Below, piece after piece: positions 7,806-16,922 of a DNA stretch of 64,000 nt. Made by a program: the position numbers and the translations under genes. The stretch covers positions 358,081 through 422,080 of the forward strand of contig NZ_JAIVCC010000005.1 of assembly GCF_020866905.1 (NCBI RefSeq). Direction: 5' to 3'. Origin of the DNA: Salinimicrobium sediminilitoris. GTDB taxonomy: Bacteria > Bacteroidota > Bacteroidia > Flavobacteriales > Flavobacteriaceae. The first letter of the stretch is position 1; each line of letters starts with the position of its first letter. Below the pieces are notes generated by a model. It worked only from the letters and a program-made list of their open reading frames with translations, searched no databases and had not been told where the DNA came from.

Positions 7806-8837
7806 ATGCAACTGTACAATAAATTAAGCGCTAAAGAAAGGGAATCTCTACTTGAGGAGGCCGGGGAAGACCGGCTTACGCTCTCTTTCTATCAGTATGC
7901 AAAAATTGGAAATCCAGAACTTTTCCGAAATCATCTTTTTATCGCCTGGGACGAAATGGAAGTCCTCGGAAGGATCTACGTGGCTCACGAAGGTATCAAC
8001 GCTCAACTTTCTGTTCCCGCCAAAAACTTCGGAAAATTCAAAGAATTCCTTGACGGAATTTATTTCCTCGAGAACGTTCGGCTTAACATCGCCATTGAAC
8101 ACGATATAAAATCTTTCCTGAAGCTGAAGGTAAAAGTTCGCGATAAGATCCTTGCCGACGGTCTTAATGATGAGACATTTGATGTGACCAACAAAGGGGT
8201 ACACGTGGATGCAAAATCATTTAATGAACTTTTGGACGATCCAAATACCATCCTGGTAGATATGCGTAATCACTACGAGAGTGAAATTGGGCACTTTAAA
8301 GGGGCAATGACACCCGATGTTGATACGTTTAGAGACAGTCTTGATCTTATTGAAGAAGATATTAAAGATCACAAGGAAGATAAGAACCTCGTCATGTACT
8401 GTACCGGCGGAATTCGCTGTGAAAAAGCCAGCGCCTATTACAAGCACAAAGGTTTTCAAAAGGTTTATCAACTTGAGGGAGGGATCATTGAATATGCACG
8501 CCAGGTACAAAACCTGAACCTTGAGAATAAATTCCTCGGGAAAAATTTCGTTTTTGATCATCGCCGGGGGGAACGCATAAGTGAAGATGTGATTTCAAAT
8601 TGTCACCAGTGTGGAAAACCCTGTGATGTACACGTTAATTGTGCCAACGAGGCTTGTCACCTGTTGTTCATCCAGTGTGAAGATTGTTCGGAGCAAATGA
8701 ACACCTGCTGTTCAGCCGAATGTAAGGACATTGCAGCACTGCCTTATGAAGAGCAGAAAGCCTTGAGAAAAGGCAAGGGAAACAGCAACAAGATCTTTAA
8801 AAAAGGGCGTTCTGAGGTTCTTAAATTTAAGAACTGA
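7806..8837 (+). CDS. trhO: tRNA uridine(34) hydroxylase, rhodanese-like (TrhO)
   Basis: A 343-residue member of the YceA/UPF0176 family, which hydroxylates uridine 34 of some tRNAs with oxygen as the source. An N-terminal acylphosphatase-like region (about 1-120) precedes a rhodanese domain (about 135-245) with the active loop YCTGGIRCEKA. A C-terminal zinc-ribbon-like Cys cluster carries CHQCGKPC, CEDC, and CCSAEC. Length and order fit the family. It stands alone, with its own promoter element, and the next gene is 117 bases downstream. Confidence 0.93.
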   Translation: MQLYNKLSAKERESLLEEAGEDRLTLSFYQYAKIGNPELFRNHLFIAWDEMEVLGRIYVAHEGINAQLSVPAKNFGKFKEFLDGIYFLENVRLNIAIEHDIKSFLKLKVKVRDKILADGLNDETFDVTNKGVHVDAKSFNELLDDPNTILVDMRNHYESEIGHFKGAMTPDVDTFRDSLDLIEEDIKDHKEDKNLVMYCTGGIRCEKASAYYKHKGFQKVYQLEGGIIEYARQVQNLNLENKFLGKNFVFDHRRGERISEDVISNCHQCGKPCDVHVNCANEACHLLFIQCEDCSEQMNTCCSAECKDIAALPYEEQKALRKGKGNSNKIFKKGRSEVLKFKN

Positions 8838-8954
8838 CAATTAGTTCCTCAAGAACACGTTCCATAAATAATGGTATATTTACCTCAATAGTTTTTAATA
8901 ACGTCACAATTCGGGAACAGGATATTCTGTGCCCAGAATTTCAATATATAAAAT

Positions 8955-10109
8955 ATGGGATGTAGTAGTTGTGCTACCGGCAAAGACGGTCAGCCAAAAG
9001 GATGTAAGAATAATGGGACCTGCGGGACCGATGGTTGTAATAAGCTTTCGGTGTTCGACTGGTTATCAAATATGGAGCTTCCGCAGGGTATGGAAGCCTT
9101 TAATATAGTGGAAATACGTTTTAAGAACGGCCGGAAACACTTTTTTAAGAATACAGAAAATTTAAGTTTAAGTATAGGTGACGTGGTAGCTACAGAGGCT
9201 TCACCGGGACACGATGTGGGCGTAATATCTTTGGTGGGAGAATTGGTGCGCGTGCAAATGAAGAAGAAAAAGGTGCGACAGGACAGTCCTGAAGTGCTAA
9301 AAATATATCGTAAAGCCACCCAGCGTGATATAGACATTTGGCAGGAAGCGCGTGAGCGGGAGGAGAAAATGAAAGTCCGCGCCCGTGAGATCGCTATTCG
9401 CCTTAATCTTCAAATGAAGATAAGCGACATTGAATTCCAGGGAGATGCTTCAAAAGCCACTTTTTACTACACTGCTGAAGAAAGAGTAGATTTTAGGCAG
9501 CTCATCAAGGAATTTGCGAGAGAATTCAATACGCGAATTGAAATGCGGCAGATCGGCTTCAGGCAGGAAGCTTCCCGTCTTGGGGGAATTGGTTCCTGCG
9601 GAAGGGAATTGTGCTGCTCTACCTGGCTTACCGACTTCCGAAGCGTAAATACTTCCGCAGCAAGATATCAGCAACTTTCTCTTAACCCTCAGAAGCTGGC
9701 AGGACAGTGCGGAAAGCTGAAATGTTGTCTCAACTATGAACTGGATACTTACCTGGATGCCCTAAAGAATTTCCCAAAGACAGAAGTAAAGCTGTACACA
9801 AAGAAGGGTACTGCAGTGTGTCAAAAAATTGATATTTTCAAAGGATTTTTGTGGTATGCCTATGAGGGCGACTGGAGTAACTGGCATACGCTTACCGTAG
9901 AACAGGCGAATACCATCATTAAGGCTAACCAAAAGAAGGAGCCTGTAAACAGCCTGGAAGAATTTGCCGTAGAGGTGCAGCAGGAAGAAAAACCAGACTA
10001 TCACAATGTAGTAGGGCAGGACAGTCTTACCCGTTTTGATTCTAAAGGAACCGGGAAGAAAAAGAGAAAGAACAAACGCAAAAAGAGAAAACCTCAAAAG
10101 GATGGATAG
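8955..10109 (+). CDS. ricT: PSP1 domain protein RicT (YaaT-like)
   Basis: A 384-residue PSP1-family protein. In Bacillus the relative RicT (YaaT) works in a complex affecting RNA processing; its role in Bacteroidota is unclear. The start MGCSSCATG is Cys-rich, the PSP1 core holds GIGSCGRELCCSTWL and GQCGKLKCCLNYE, cysteine blocks thought to bind an iron-sulfur cluster or metal. The C-terminal 20 residues are almost all Lys, Arg and Gly and may touch RNA. The gene overlaps gldH by eight bases, so ricT, gldH and PBP1A form one operon. Confidence 0.88.
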   Translation: MGCSSCATGKDGQPKGCKNNGTCGTDGCNKLSVFDWLSNMELPQGMEAFNIVEIRFKNGRKHFFKNTENLSLSIGDVVATEASPGHDVGVISLVGELVRVQMKKKKVRQDSPEVLKIYRKATQRDIDIWQEAREREEKMKVRAREIAIRLNLQMKISDIEFQGDASKATFYYTAEERVDFRQLIKEFAREFNTRIEMRQIGFRQEASRLGGIGSCGRELCCSTWLTDFRSVNTSAARYQQLSLNPQKLAGQCGKLKCCLNYELDTYLDALKNFPKTEVKLYTKKGTAVCQKIDIFKGFLWYAYEGDWSNWHTLTVEQANTIIKANQKKEPVNSLEEFAVEVQQEEKPDYHNVVGQDSLTRFDSKGTGKKKRKNKRKKRKPQKDG

Positions 10110-10596
10110 GGTATCTTTTTTCTTTCTCTTTGTGGGAGTTTTATTTTTTGCGTCCTGTGACAAAACCCGGGTTTATGATGAATACGAGTCTATCCAGGGA
10201 GAATGGCATCGGGATTCGATGGTGAAATTGAATTTTGAGGCACCAGATACGCTCAATAATTATAACCTGTTTATCAATCTCAGGAATAATTCAGATTACG
10301 ACTTCAGCAACATTTATTTAATTACCGAACTTAACTTTCCAAATGGCAAAGTGATAAGCGATACCCTTCAATATGAGATGGCTGCGCCTACGGGAGAATG
10401 GCTTGGCACGGGCTTTGGTGATGTAAAAGAAAGTAAGCTTTGGTATAAAGAGAATATGAAGTTTACAGAGCCCGGGGAATACAGTGTAACCATACAACAG
10501 GCAATGCGTAGGCGGGACAGTGTACAGGGGATTGAAAACCTTGAAGGTATTACCGAAGTGGGTTTTAGAATAGAAGACATTAAACAACAACAATAA
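10102..10596 (+). CDS. gldH: Gliding motility lipoprotein GldH
   Basis: A 164-residue lipoprotein. The signal peptide MDRVSFFFLFVGVLFFASC ends in a lipobox with Cys 19, and the mature protein (about residues 25-160) matches GldH, which is needed for gliding in Flavobacterium and for the type IX secretion machinery. An open frame extends upstream to 10036 within ricT, but the ATG at 10102 sits exactly before the signal peptide, so that start is clear. It overlaps ricT by eight bases and stops three bases before the PBP1A start. Confidence 0.9.
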   Translation: MDRVSFFFLFVGVLFFASCDKTRVYDEYESIQGEWHRDSMVKLNFEAPDTLNNYNLFINLRNNSDYDFSNIYLITELNFPNGKVISDTLQYEMAAPTGEWLGTGFGDVKESKLWYKENMKFTEPGEYSVTIQQAMRRRDSVQGIENLEGITEVGFRIEDIKQQQ

Positions 10597-10599
10597 TAG

Positions 10600-12939
10600 A
10601 TGGCAAAAACATCTGGAAAAGCAAAAAAAGAGACTGATAAAAAAAGAAATTACAGTCGCTATAAGTCCTGGTTCTGGACAATTTTTGCAATAGGAATTTC
10701 ATCAATTGTACTCCTTTTCTTGCTGGCAAGCTGGGGAGTTTTCGGTACAATGCCCACTTTTGAAGAACTTGAAAACCCTGAAACGAATCTGGCAACAGAA
10801 ATTTTCTCTTCAGATGGAGAGACCCTTGGAAAGTACTACAATGAAAACCGTACTCCGGTTAAATACGACGATCTGCCTCAACATTTAGTAGAAGCCCTTG
10901 TGGCAACCGAAGATGAGCGTTTTTACGAACACTCGGGAATAGACGCACGGGGAACTTTGCGTGCTGCTGTGTTTCTGGGAGAAAGAGGTGGTGCAAGTAC
11001 TATTTCTCAACAGCTCGCTAAACAATTGTTTACCCAGGATGTATCTCAAAGCTTCGTGGGACGGGTTTTGCAAAAATTCAAAGAATGGATTATTGCGACC
11101 AGGTTGGAACGACAGTATACTAAAGAAGAGATCATCACTATGTATCTCAATAAGTATGACTTTATTTATCAGGCGGTAGGAGTAAGATCGGCTGCGAAAA
11201 TTTATTTCGATAAAGAGCCAAAAGACCTAAGACCCGAAGAATCTGCTGTTCTGGTGGGAATGTTGGTTAACTCGGCATATTACAATCCGGTAAGGCGTCC
11301 CGAATTAGTTGAGCAGAGAAGAAACACTGTTCTGGGGCAAATGGAGAAGAACGACTACATCACCGAAGAGGAAAAAGATTCCCTTCAGCAAATCCCAATG
11401 AAGATTACATTCACACCACAAGGGCATGATGAGGGTATTGCTACATACTTTAGGGTGTACCTTCAGGGCTTCATGAAAGACTGGATCGAAAAGAACCCAA
11501 AGCCCGATGGAAGTGAATACAATATTTACCGTGACGGACTAAAAATATATACCAGTATCGACAGCCGTATGCAGGAGTATGCCGAGGAAGCTGTGCAAAT
11601 GCATATAGCAAATCTTCAGAAGGAATTTAATAAGCAGAACAAGAACAATAAAACAGCTCCTTTTAGAGATATTTCAGAAGAGGAGATCGATAAACTTATT
11701 ACAGATGCAATGCGTCGCAGTGAACGATGGAGAATTTTAAAAGATAAGGGATTATCGAATGATGAGATCAGGAAGTCTTTTGATACCCCTACTAAAATGG
11801 AGATCTTCTCCTGGAAAGGAAATATAGATACGACCATGACTCCCCGTGATTCCATCTATTATTACAAATCTTTCTTCCAGGCCGGGATGATGTCTATGAC
11901 ACCGCAAACCGGAGAAGTTAAAGCCTGGGTGGGAGGAACCAACTTTAAACACTTTAAATACGACCACGTAAAACAGGGAAAAAGACAGGTAGGATCAACC
12001 TTTAAGCCTTTTGTTTATGCTACTGCCATAGATCAACTACACCTTTCTCCTTGCGACACTTTACCAAAGAGCCTTCATACCATAGAAGCTGGTAAGCATG
12101 GGAATCAAAACGACTGGACTCCTAAAAACAGCGGGGGCAAGGATGATGATTACGTAGGAATGGTTAGTCTTAAGAGAGGTTTGGCAGAATCTATCAACAC
12201 TGTAACTGCCAGGCTCATTGATCGTACTGGACCCAAGCCTGTAATTGATCTTGTAGGAAAACTAGGTATTGACACTAAAAACATTCCTGAAGTTCCTTCA
12301 ATTGCACTTGGTACGGCAGACCTTAGCGTATTCGAGATGGTTTCGGCTTACAGTACTTTTGTAAATGAAGGAGTTTATGTGAAGCCGGTAATTGTGACCA
12401 GGATCGAAGACAAGAATGGAACTATTCTCTACCAGCATGTGCCCGAGACCCGGGATGTTTTGAGCAAAGAAGCTGCTTACGTGACTCTCAACCTTCTTGA
12501 AGGTGTTACACAGTACGGTTCGGGAACAAGGTTGAGAGGCGACTGGGCTGTCAATGACTCATACTATAAAAGTGTGGTAACTGGTTATCCTTATAATTTC
12601 CATAGAGAAGAAATTCCTATTGCAGGAAAAACCGGTACAACCCAAAATCAAAGTGATGGGTGGTTCATTGGAATGGTGCCAAATCTGAGTACCGGAGTGT
12701 GGGTAGGAGCCGAAGACAGGGCTGTGCATTTTGGTTCGATCAGGTACGGACAGGGAGCCGCAATGGCTCTGCCAATCTGGGGAATCTACATGAAGAAAGT
12801 TTATAACGATAAAGATCTAAATATTGCCAAAGGAGCTTTTCCGCGGCCAGAAGTAGTGACAATCCAGACCGATTGCCAGGAGTTTGGGCGTAGCGATGAG
12901 GATGATGTTGATCGACTTCCGGACGAACTGGATTTCTAA
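10600..12939 (+). CDS. Penicillin-binding protein 1A, bifunctional
   Basis: A 779-residue class A PBP that polymerises glycan strands and cross-links peptides in the periplasm. One membrane anchor lies at about 25-47. The transglycosylase domain (about 60-240) carries EDERFYEHSGID and GASTISQQLAKQLF. The transpeptidase domain (about 430-720) has the serine motif GSTFKPF, then ESINT and GKTGTT. The C-terminal tail is acidic (DEDDVDRLPDE). It is the last gene of the ricT-gldH unit and is followed by a strong terminator. Confidence 0.96.
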   Translation: MAKTSGKAKKETDKKRNYSRYKSWFWTIFAIGISSIVLLFLLASWGVFGTMPTFEELENPETNLATEIFSSDGETLGKYYNENRTPVKYDDLPQHLVEALVATEDERFYEHSGIDARGTLRAAVFLGERGGASTISQQLAKQLFTQDVSQSFVGRVLQKFKEWIIATRLERQYTKEEIITMYLNKYDFIYQAVGVRSAAKIYFDKEPKDLRPEESAVLVGMLVNSAYYNPVRRPELVEQRRNTVLGQMEKNDYITEEEKDSLQQIPMKITFTPQGHDEGIATYFRVYLQGFMKDWIEKNPKPDGSEYNIYRDGLKIYTSIDSRMQEYAEEAVQMHIANLQKEFNKQNKNNKTAPFRDISEEEIDKLITDAMRRSERWRILKDKGLSNDEIRKSFDTPTKMEIFSWKGNIDTTMTPRDSIYYYKSFFQAGMMSMTPQTGEVKAWVGGTNFKHFKYDHVKQGKRQVGSTFKPFVYATAIDQLHLSPCDTLPKSLHTIEAGKHGNQNDWTPKNSGGKDDDYVGMVSLKRGLAESINTVTARLIDRTGPKPVIDLVGKLGIDTKNIPEVPSIALGTADLSVFEMVSAYSTFVNEGVYVKPVIVTRIEDKNGTILYQHVPETRDVLSKEAAYVTLNLLEGVTQYGSGTRLRGDWAVNDSYYKSVVTGYPYNFHREEIPIAGKTGTTQNQSDGWFIGMVPNLSTGVWVGAEDRAVHFGSIRYGQGAAMALPIWGIYMKKVYNDKDLNIAKGAFPRPEVVTIQTDCQEFGRSDEDDVDRLPDELDF

Positions 12940-12972
12940 AAAGGAAATAAAATTCTTCCGAATTATTTAGTA

Positions 12973-13008
12973 AAGGGTCCTTTGTATTGCAAAGGACCCT
13001 TAATTTTT
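12973..13008 (+). terminator. Terminator after PBP1A
   Basis: A perfect 12-base stem (AAGGGTCCTTTG with its complement) over a TATTG loop is followed by AATTTTTT. It lies 33 bases after the PBP1A stop and closes the ricT-gldH-PBP1A unit. Confidence 0.9.
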
Positions 13009-13036
13009 TATATATTTCGGAATAAAACTACCAACA

Positions 13037-13744
13037 ATGATCAATAAAACTGTAAAGGATGTTTCTGAAGCCCTTGACGGCGTTCATGATGGAATGACCT
13101 TCATGCTTGGAGGTTTTGGCCTTAGCGGGATACCCGAAAATGCCATTTCTGAACTTGTTCGTCTCAACCTGAAAAATCTAACCTGTATATCTAATAACGC
13201 CGGAGTTGACGATTTTGGACTCGGGCTGTTACTCCAGAAGAAACAGATCGATAAAATGGTGTCTTCCTATGTAGGGGAGAATGCCGAATTTGAGCGCCAA
13301 ATGCTTAGCGGGGAACTAGAGGTAGAACTTACTCCCCAGGGAACTCTCGCAGCCAAGTGCCAGGCAGCACAGCAGGGATTTCCTGCGATCTATACTCCGG
13401 CCGGTTACGGTACCGAAGTAGCTGTTGGAAAAGAAACTCGCGAATTCGACGGAAAGATGTACGTTCTCGAGGAAGCCTATAAAGCCGATTTTGCCTTTGT
13501 AAAAGCGTGGAAAGGAGACAAGGCCGGAAACCTTATTTTTAAGGGGACAGCAAGAAACTTTAATCCGGTAATGTGCGGTGCGGCGACAATTACAGTAGCC
13601 GAAGTGGAAGAATTGGTAGAACCGGGGGAACTCGACCCAAATCAAATCCACATTCCGGGAATTTTTGTGCAAAGGATCTTTCAGGGGAAGGATTATGAGA
13701 AACGAATCGAACAAAGAACTGTTAGAAAGAAGGAAAGCGTTTAA
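13037..13744 (+). CDS. 3-oxoacid CoA-transferase subunit A
   Basis: A 235-residue family I CoA-transferase alpha subunit. With the next gene it moves CoA between succinyl-CoA and acetoacetate or a similar 3-oxoacid in the cytoplasm. The glycine-rich segment [12 protein letters not shown] and the later [20 protein letters not shown] match SCOT subunit A. It precedes subunit B by 71 bases. Substrate is inferred from family; other 3-oxoacids are possible. Confidence 0.92.
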   Translation: MINKTVKDVSEALDGVHDGMTFMLGGFGLSGIPENAISELVRLNLKNLTCISNNAGVDDFGLGLLLQKKQIDKMVSSYVGENAEFERQMLSGELEVELTPQGTLAAKCQAAQQGFPAIYTPAGYGTEVAVGKETREFDGKMYVLEEAYKADFAFVKAWKGDKAGNLIFKGTARNFNPVMCGAATITVAEVEELVEPGELDPNQIHIPGIFVQRIFQGKDYEKRIEQRTVRKKESV

Positions 13745-13815
13745 GCCTCTTCAGGAGTTTTGGAGAAAAATTTCATCTTCAAATATTCAAATTCACCAAT
13801 CTTCAAATTAAAAAA

Positions 13816-14469
13816 ATGTTAGATAAAAACGGAATCGCAAAACGCATTGCACAAGAGGTAAAGGACGGTTACTACGTCAACCTGGGAATAGGAATTCCAA
13901 CTTTGGTTGCCAATTTCGTGCGGGATGATATTGAGGTAGAATTCCAGAGTGAAAACGGAATTCTTGGAATGGGGCCTTTTCCATTTGAAGGAGAAGAGGA
14001 TCCCGACCTTATTAACGCAGGGAAACAAACGATCACAGCTTTACCCGGAGCCAGCTTTTTTGATTCGGCTATGAGCTTTGGAATGATTAGAGGTCAGCAT
14101 GTAGATCTTACCATCCTGGGGGCTATGGAAGTGGCCGAAAATGGTGACATCGCCAACTGGAAAATTCCGGGGAAAATGGTGAAAGGTATGGGCGGTGCAA
14201 TGGACCTTGTTGCCAGCGCCGAAAATATTATCGTCGCAATGATGCACACCAATCGGGAAGGAGAATCCAAACTTCTTAAAAAATGTACTCTGCCACTTAC
14301 AGGAGTAGGTTGTGTGACCAAGATCGTAACCAATCTTGCTGTGCTCGAAGTGACCGATAAAGGTTTTAAGCTTCTGGAAAGAGCACCGGGAGTAAGTGTA
14401 GAGGAAATTAAAGAAGCCACTGAAGGAACTTTAATTGTGGAAGGGGAAATCCCGGAAATGAATCTATAA
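13816..14469 (+). CDS. 3-oxoacid CoA-transferase subunit B
   Basis: A 217-residue beta subunit of the same CoA-transferase. The catalytic glutamate lies in FQSENGILGMGPFP, the S-ENG-x-G motif of family I enzymes, and an N-terminal VNLGIGIPT segment is also typical. Start is the ATG at 13816. The pair forms a two-gene unit ended by the hairpin at 14475. It probably serves ketone-body or leucine-type catabolism, but no pathway partner lies next to it here. Confidence 0.93.
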   Translation: MLDKNGIAKRIAQEVKDGYYVNLGIGIPTLVANFVRDDIEVEFQSENGILGMGPFPFEGEEDPDLINAGKQTITALPGASFFDSAMSFGMIRGQHVDLTILGAMEVAENGDIANWKIPGKMVKGMGGAMDLVASAENIIVAMMHTNREGESKLLKKCTLPLTGVGCVTKIVTNLAVLEVTDKGFKLLERAPGVSVEEIKEATEGTLIVEGEIPEMNL

Positions 14470-14474
14470 TAAAA

Positions 14475-14510
14475 GACCTGCAGGATTTAAAAAAATCTTG
14501 CAGGTCCTTT
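14475..14510 (+). terminator. Terminator-like hairpin after scoB, made of a REP-like palindrome
   Basis: GACCTGCAGGATTT (14475-14488) pairs with AAATCTTGCAGGTC (14493-14506), with one G-U pair, and CTTT follows. It sits five bases after the CoA-transferase stop. The arms share the ACCTGCAAGG theme of the repeats beside the RAYT gene at 36 kb. Confidence 0.6.
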
Positions 14511-14536
14511 CATTTACCTGAACAATATCAAAATTA

Positions 14537-14569
14537 ACCTTCAGGATTTCGAAGAATTCCTTGCAGGTC
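14537..14569. repeat. Second, degenerate REP-like palindrome
   Basis: ACCTTCAGGATT, a short centre, and then TTCCTTGCAGGTC form an imperfect inverted repeat about 30 bases after the first. The right arm matches the ACCTGCAAGG core found at 36162-36249. Confidence 0.45.
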
Positions 14570-14587
14570 AACAGGTATATTTCAGGA

Positions 14588-14950
14588 TTAATCTAATATA
14601 GAAGTCGAATGTTTTTCAAGATTCACAAGAAAATCCATGGCTTCGTTCAGGGGTAACAACTTTCCGCGGGAATTGACCTGTGAAAAATATTTGTGCCAGC
14701 CTGCCTCTTCAATTCCGTGTTCAAATTTTTTTACTGCTTCCTCATTTGGTAATTTCCATAAAGCCATGTAGCGGTAATCGCTTCGGTATGGCGTGTGCTC
14801 ATCATTCATGGCCCAACCAAGATTCTCTACTCCGCCGCGGCTCATGTCATTTATAGCATCACTTACTTTGTTCATATATGCACGACGATCTTCTTTAGAA
14901 AGATCCATCCATTCCTTAGTTACATTCCATTGTTCCACATATAAATACAT
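14588..14950 (-). CDS. Small conserved protein, DUF6616-like
   Basis: A 120-residue soluble protein with no signal peptide. It begins MYLYVEQWNVTKEWMDLSKE and has a central DYRYMALWKLPNEEAVKKFE, which I associate with the DUF6616 group, possibly a dimeric alpha/beta-barrel fold like those of small monooxygenase-type proteins. Function is unknown. It is transcribed towards the CoA-transferase genes and shares the hairpins at 14475-14569 as its downstream boundary. A perfect 19-base palindrome lies 36 bases upstream. Confidence 0.6.
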   Translation of the reverse strand: MYLYVEQWNVTKEWMDLSKEDRRAYMNKVSDAINDMSRGGVENLGWAMNDEHTPYRSDYRYMALWKLPNEEAVKKFEHGIEEAGWHKYFSQVNSRGKLLPLNEAMDFLVNLEKHSTSILD

Positions 14951-14985
14951 AATTGGCTGTTTTAATTATACAAAATTCAAGAACC

Positions 14986-15004
14986 TCAAAAATGTCATTT
15001 TTGA
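14986..15004. repeat. Perfect palindrome TCAAAAATGTCATTTTTGA
   Basis: Two nine-base arms flank a central T. Near-copies occur at 45805-45822 and 63346-63364, with half-matches elsewhere, so it may be a protein-binding site or a dispersed element. It lies between the exonuclease stop and the DUF6616-like start. Confidence 0.5.
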
Positions 15005-15061
15005 ACTCTCTCTCTTAAATATACTAAAAGTTTGTAACGCAGCAGGATAAATAACAGTTCC

Positions 15062-15784
15062 TTAAGGAATCTCTACGTGCATGATCTCACTCTCCTCAAG
15101 AAGCGGCTCCTGTCTTAACCTGAGGATCACCTGGGCAATGGCTACCACATCCCTTTCACAATAAGACACTATTCTATCCATGTCATCTTCCTCATAAAAA
15201 ACTTTGCACACCTGGCTGCCGTCAATGTCTTCTTTGGGAGAAGGGATCCCCAGAACATTGCACAACAGCTTGAGGGAAGTAAAATGTTTGTAATCCCCGA
15301 ATTTCCACAGCTCCAATGTGTCAAGATGAGGTACTTCCCAAGGCCTTTTTCCAAAAAGATTCAGTTTGTTGGGGAGCTCGATGTTATGTATGAGCATTCT
15401 TCTGGCGATGTAAGGAAAATCGAATTCCTTCCCATTATGAGCGCAAAGCAGGTGCTGGGGTTTACCAAAGTGACTCTCCAGGAGATCTTTAAAAGATTTA
15501 AGTAGTTCCTTTTCTTCCCCGCAAAACGTGGTGGTCCTAAATGTCCTCTTCTCTCCCTGAAGAGCAAAATACCCTACAGAAATACATACGATCTTCCCAA
15601 ATTCTGCCCAAATTCCTGCACGGTCGTAGAATTCTTCGGGAGTGAATTCCTCTTTACGCTGATATTTTGATTTGGATTCCCATAGCTTCTGTTTTTCTTC
15701 AGAAAGTTCGGCAAAAGTGGCATTTTCGGGAACTGTTTCAATATCCAGGAACAGCAGATTGCGGAGTGAGATTTTCTTGATCAT
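15062..15784 (-). CDS. 3'-5' exonuclease related to the PolB proofreading domain
   Basis: A 240-residue RNase H-fold exonuclease of the DNA_pol_B_exo2 type. The first catalytic motif is FLDIETVPEN (Asp and Glu), the second lies around AHNGKEFDFPYIARR, and the third around VSYCERDVVAIAQ. It should degrade DNA or RNA from the 3' end, but the substrate is unknown. The start overlaps the end of the upstream serine hydrolase by 47 bases. No internal ATG would keep the first catalytic motif, so the overlap is real. It is the last gene of the unit that begins with lplA. Confidence 0.82.
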   Translation of the reverse strand: MIKKISLRNLLFLDIETVPENATFAELSEEKQKLWESKSKYQRKEEFTPEEFYDRAGIWAEFGKIVCISVGYFALQGEKRTFRTTTFCGEEKELLKSFKDLLESHFGKPQHLLCAHNGKEFDFPYIARRMLIHNIELPNKLNLFGKRPWEVPHLDTLELWKFGDYKHFTSLKLLCNVLGIPSPKEDIDGSQVCKVFYEEDDMDRIVSYCERDVVAIAQVILRLRQEPLLEESEIMHVEIP

Positions 15785-16922
15785 GTACTTGAAGTGTATT
15801 TAACACCTCCTCAAGATAAAAATAAAAATCATTCGGGTGTTCTTTGTCTTCGGGAACTTCTCCACCTTCATGCCCCAGGCGCACAATTATTAGATCTTTC
15901 TGCGGAAGCACAATTACATATTGTCCTAAGATTCCGCGGAGGTAAAATACTTCCTGTCCCATATATTCCTCCAGCCAGATTCCCAACCCGTAATGCGGAT
16001 AATCTTCCAGCTGCGGCCGAATTGATGCTGCCACATAAGCTGAATCCAAAAGCTGTTCCCCCTGCCATTTTCCGAAGTCATTATAGAGCTTTCCAAAGCG
16101 GGCAAAATCCCGTGCGTTGGAGGATATGCAGCAAAATGCTTTTTCCATACCGCTTTCCTCACTGTCCAGCTGCCAAAGCGCGTAATTTTCCATGCCCATT
16201 GGTTTCCAGTAGCTATTGCTCAAATATTCGGAGACATTTTTACCTGTGGCTTTTTCCAGGACCATTGCCAGCAACTGTGTGTTTCCACTCAAATATTTAA
16301 ATTCTTCCCCCGGCTCATCTACTACTTTTAAATCCAGGATCATTTCCCTAATATCGTCATCAAGATAGGCCTGGATGGTCATAGAGAAAGGATTATAATA
16401 GCTTTCATCCCAGTTTAGACCCGAGGACATGGAGACGAGGTGGTGCAGGGTAAGTCTTTCATCAAACTGCGGAAAAAAATCTGCCACAGGCTGATCCAGG
16501 CTTTTCACATGCCCTTCAAAAATGGCTTTCCCCAGTAGGGCTGCTACCAGGCTTTTTGCCATTGAAAAGGAATTGGTATGCGAATATGGGCCATATTCTT
16601 TAGAATAACTTTCATGCAGGATGCTGTCATTTTTTATTATGAGGAAAGCTACTGTTCCTGCTTCCTCATTCTTTTTCTGTAATTCTTCTGAAAGGGAGAA
16701 TGTGTTGTAGTTCTTATGCCGCGGCCAGGGCTGTGGATTTCCTGCTTCGATCTTTCGGTTGTCGAAGAACTTGTAGTCGTCTATATGAGCGCTAAGATGG
16801 CCTTGCAGATAGCTGGATTGGATTCCTTTAAAAATATAATCGAATTCAAACAAAAAAGCAGCTCCTACAAAAAGTACCAAAAACAAAAGGATGGAAAAAA
16901 TGCCCTTTTTTAAACCTCTCAT
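15738..16922 (-). CDS. Serine hydrolase of the class C beta-lactamase family
   Basis: A 394-residue protein with an N-terminal membrane anchor or uncleaved signal (about 6-25), then a beta-lactamase/transpeptidase-like domain. The catalytic SxxK is SMAKS (FSMAKSLVAALLGK), and an YLSGNTQ (YxN-like) block and a GLGIW block follow. Such proteins may be esterases or D-Ala peptidases; true beta-lactamase activity is not implied. It overlaps ogt by four bases (ATGA) and the exonuclease by 47. Confidence 0.85.
   Translation of the reverse strand: MRGLKKGIFSILLFLVLFVGAAFLFEFDYIFKGIQSSYLQGHLSAHIDDYKFFDNRKIEAGNPQPWPRHKNYNTFSLSEELQKKNEEAGTVAFLIIKNDSILHESYSKEYGPYSHTNSFSMAKSLVAALLGKAIFEGHVKSLDQPVADFFPQFDERLTLHHLVSMSSGLNWDESYYNPFSMTIQAYLDDDIREMILDLKVVDEPGEEFKYLSGNTQLLAMVLEKATGKNVSEYLSNSYWKPMGMENYALWQLDSEESGMEKAFCCISSNARDFARFGKLYNDFGKWQGEQLLDSAYVAASIRPQLEDYPHYGLGIWLEEYMGQEVFYLRGILGQYVIVLPQKDLIIVRLGHEGGEVPEDKEHPNDFYFYLEEVLNTLQVHDQENLTPQSAVPGY

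Noticed and set aside
15738..16922. Resistance beta-lactamase
   Set aside because: The membrane anchor and general serine hydrolase motifs do not single out a beta-lactamase.
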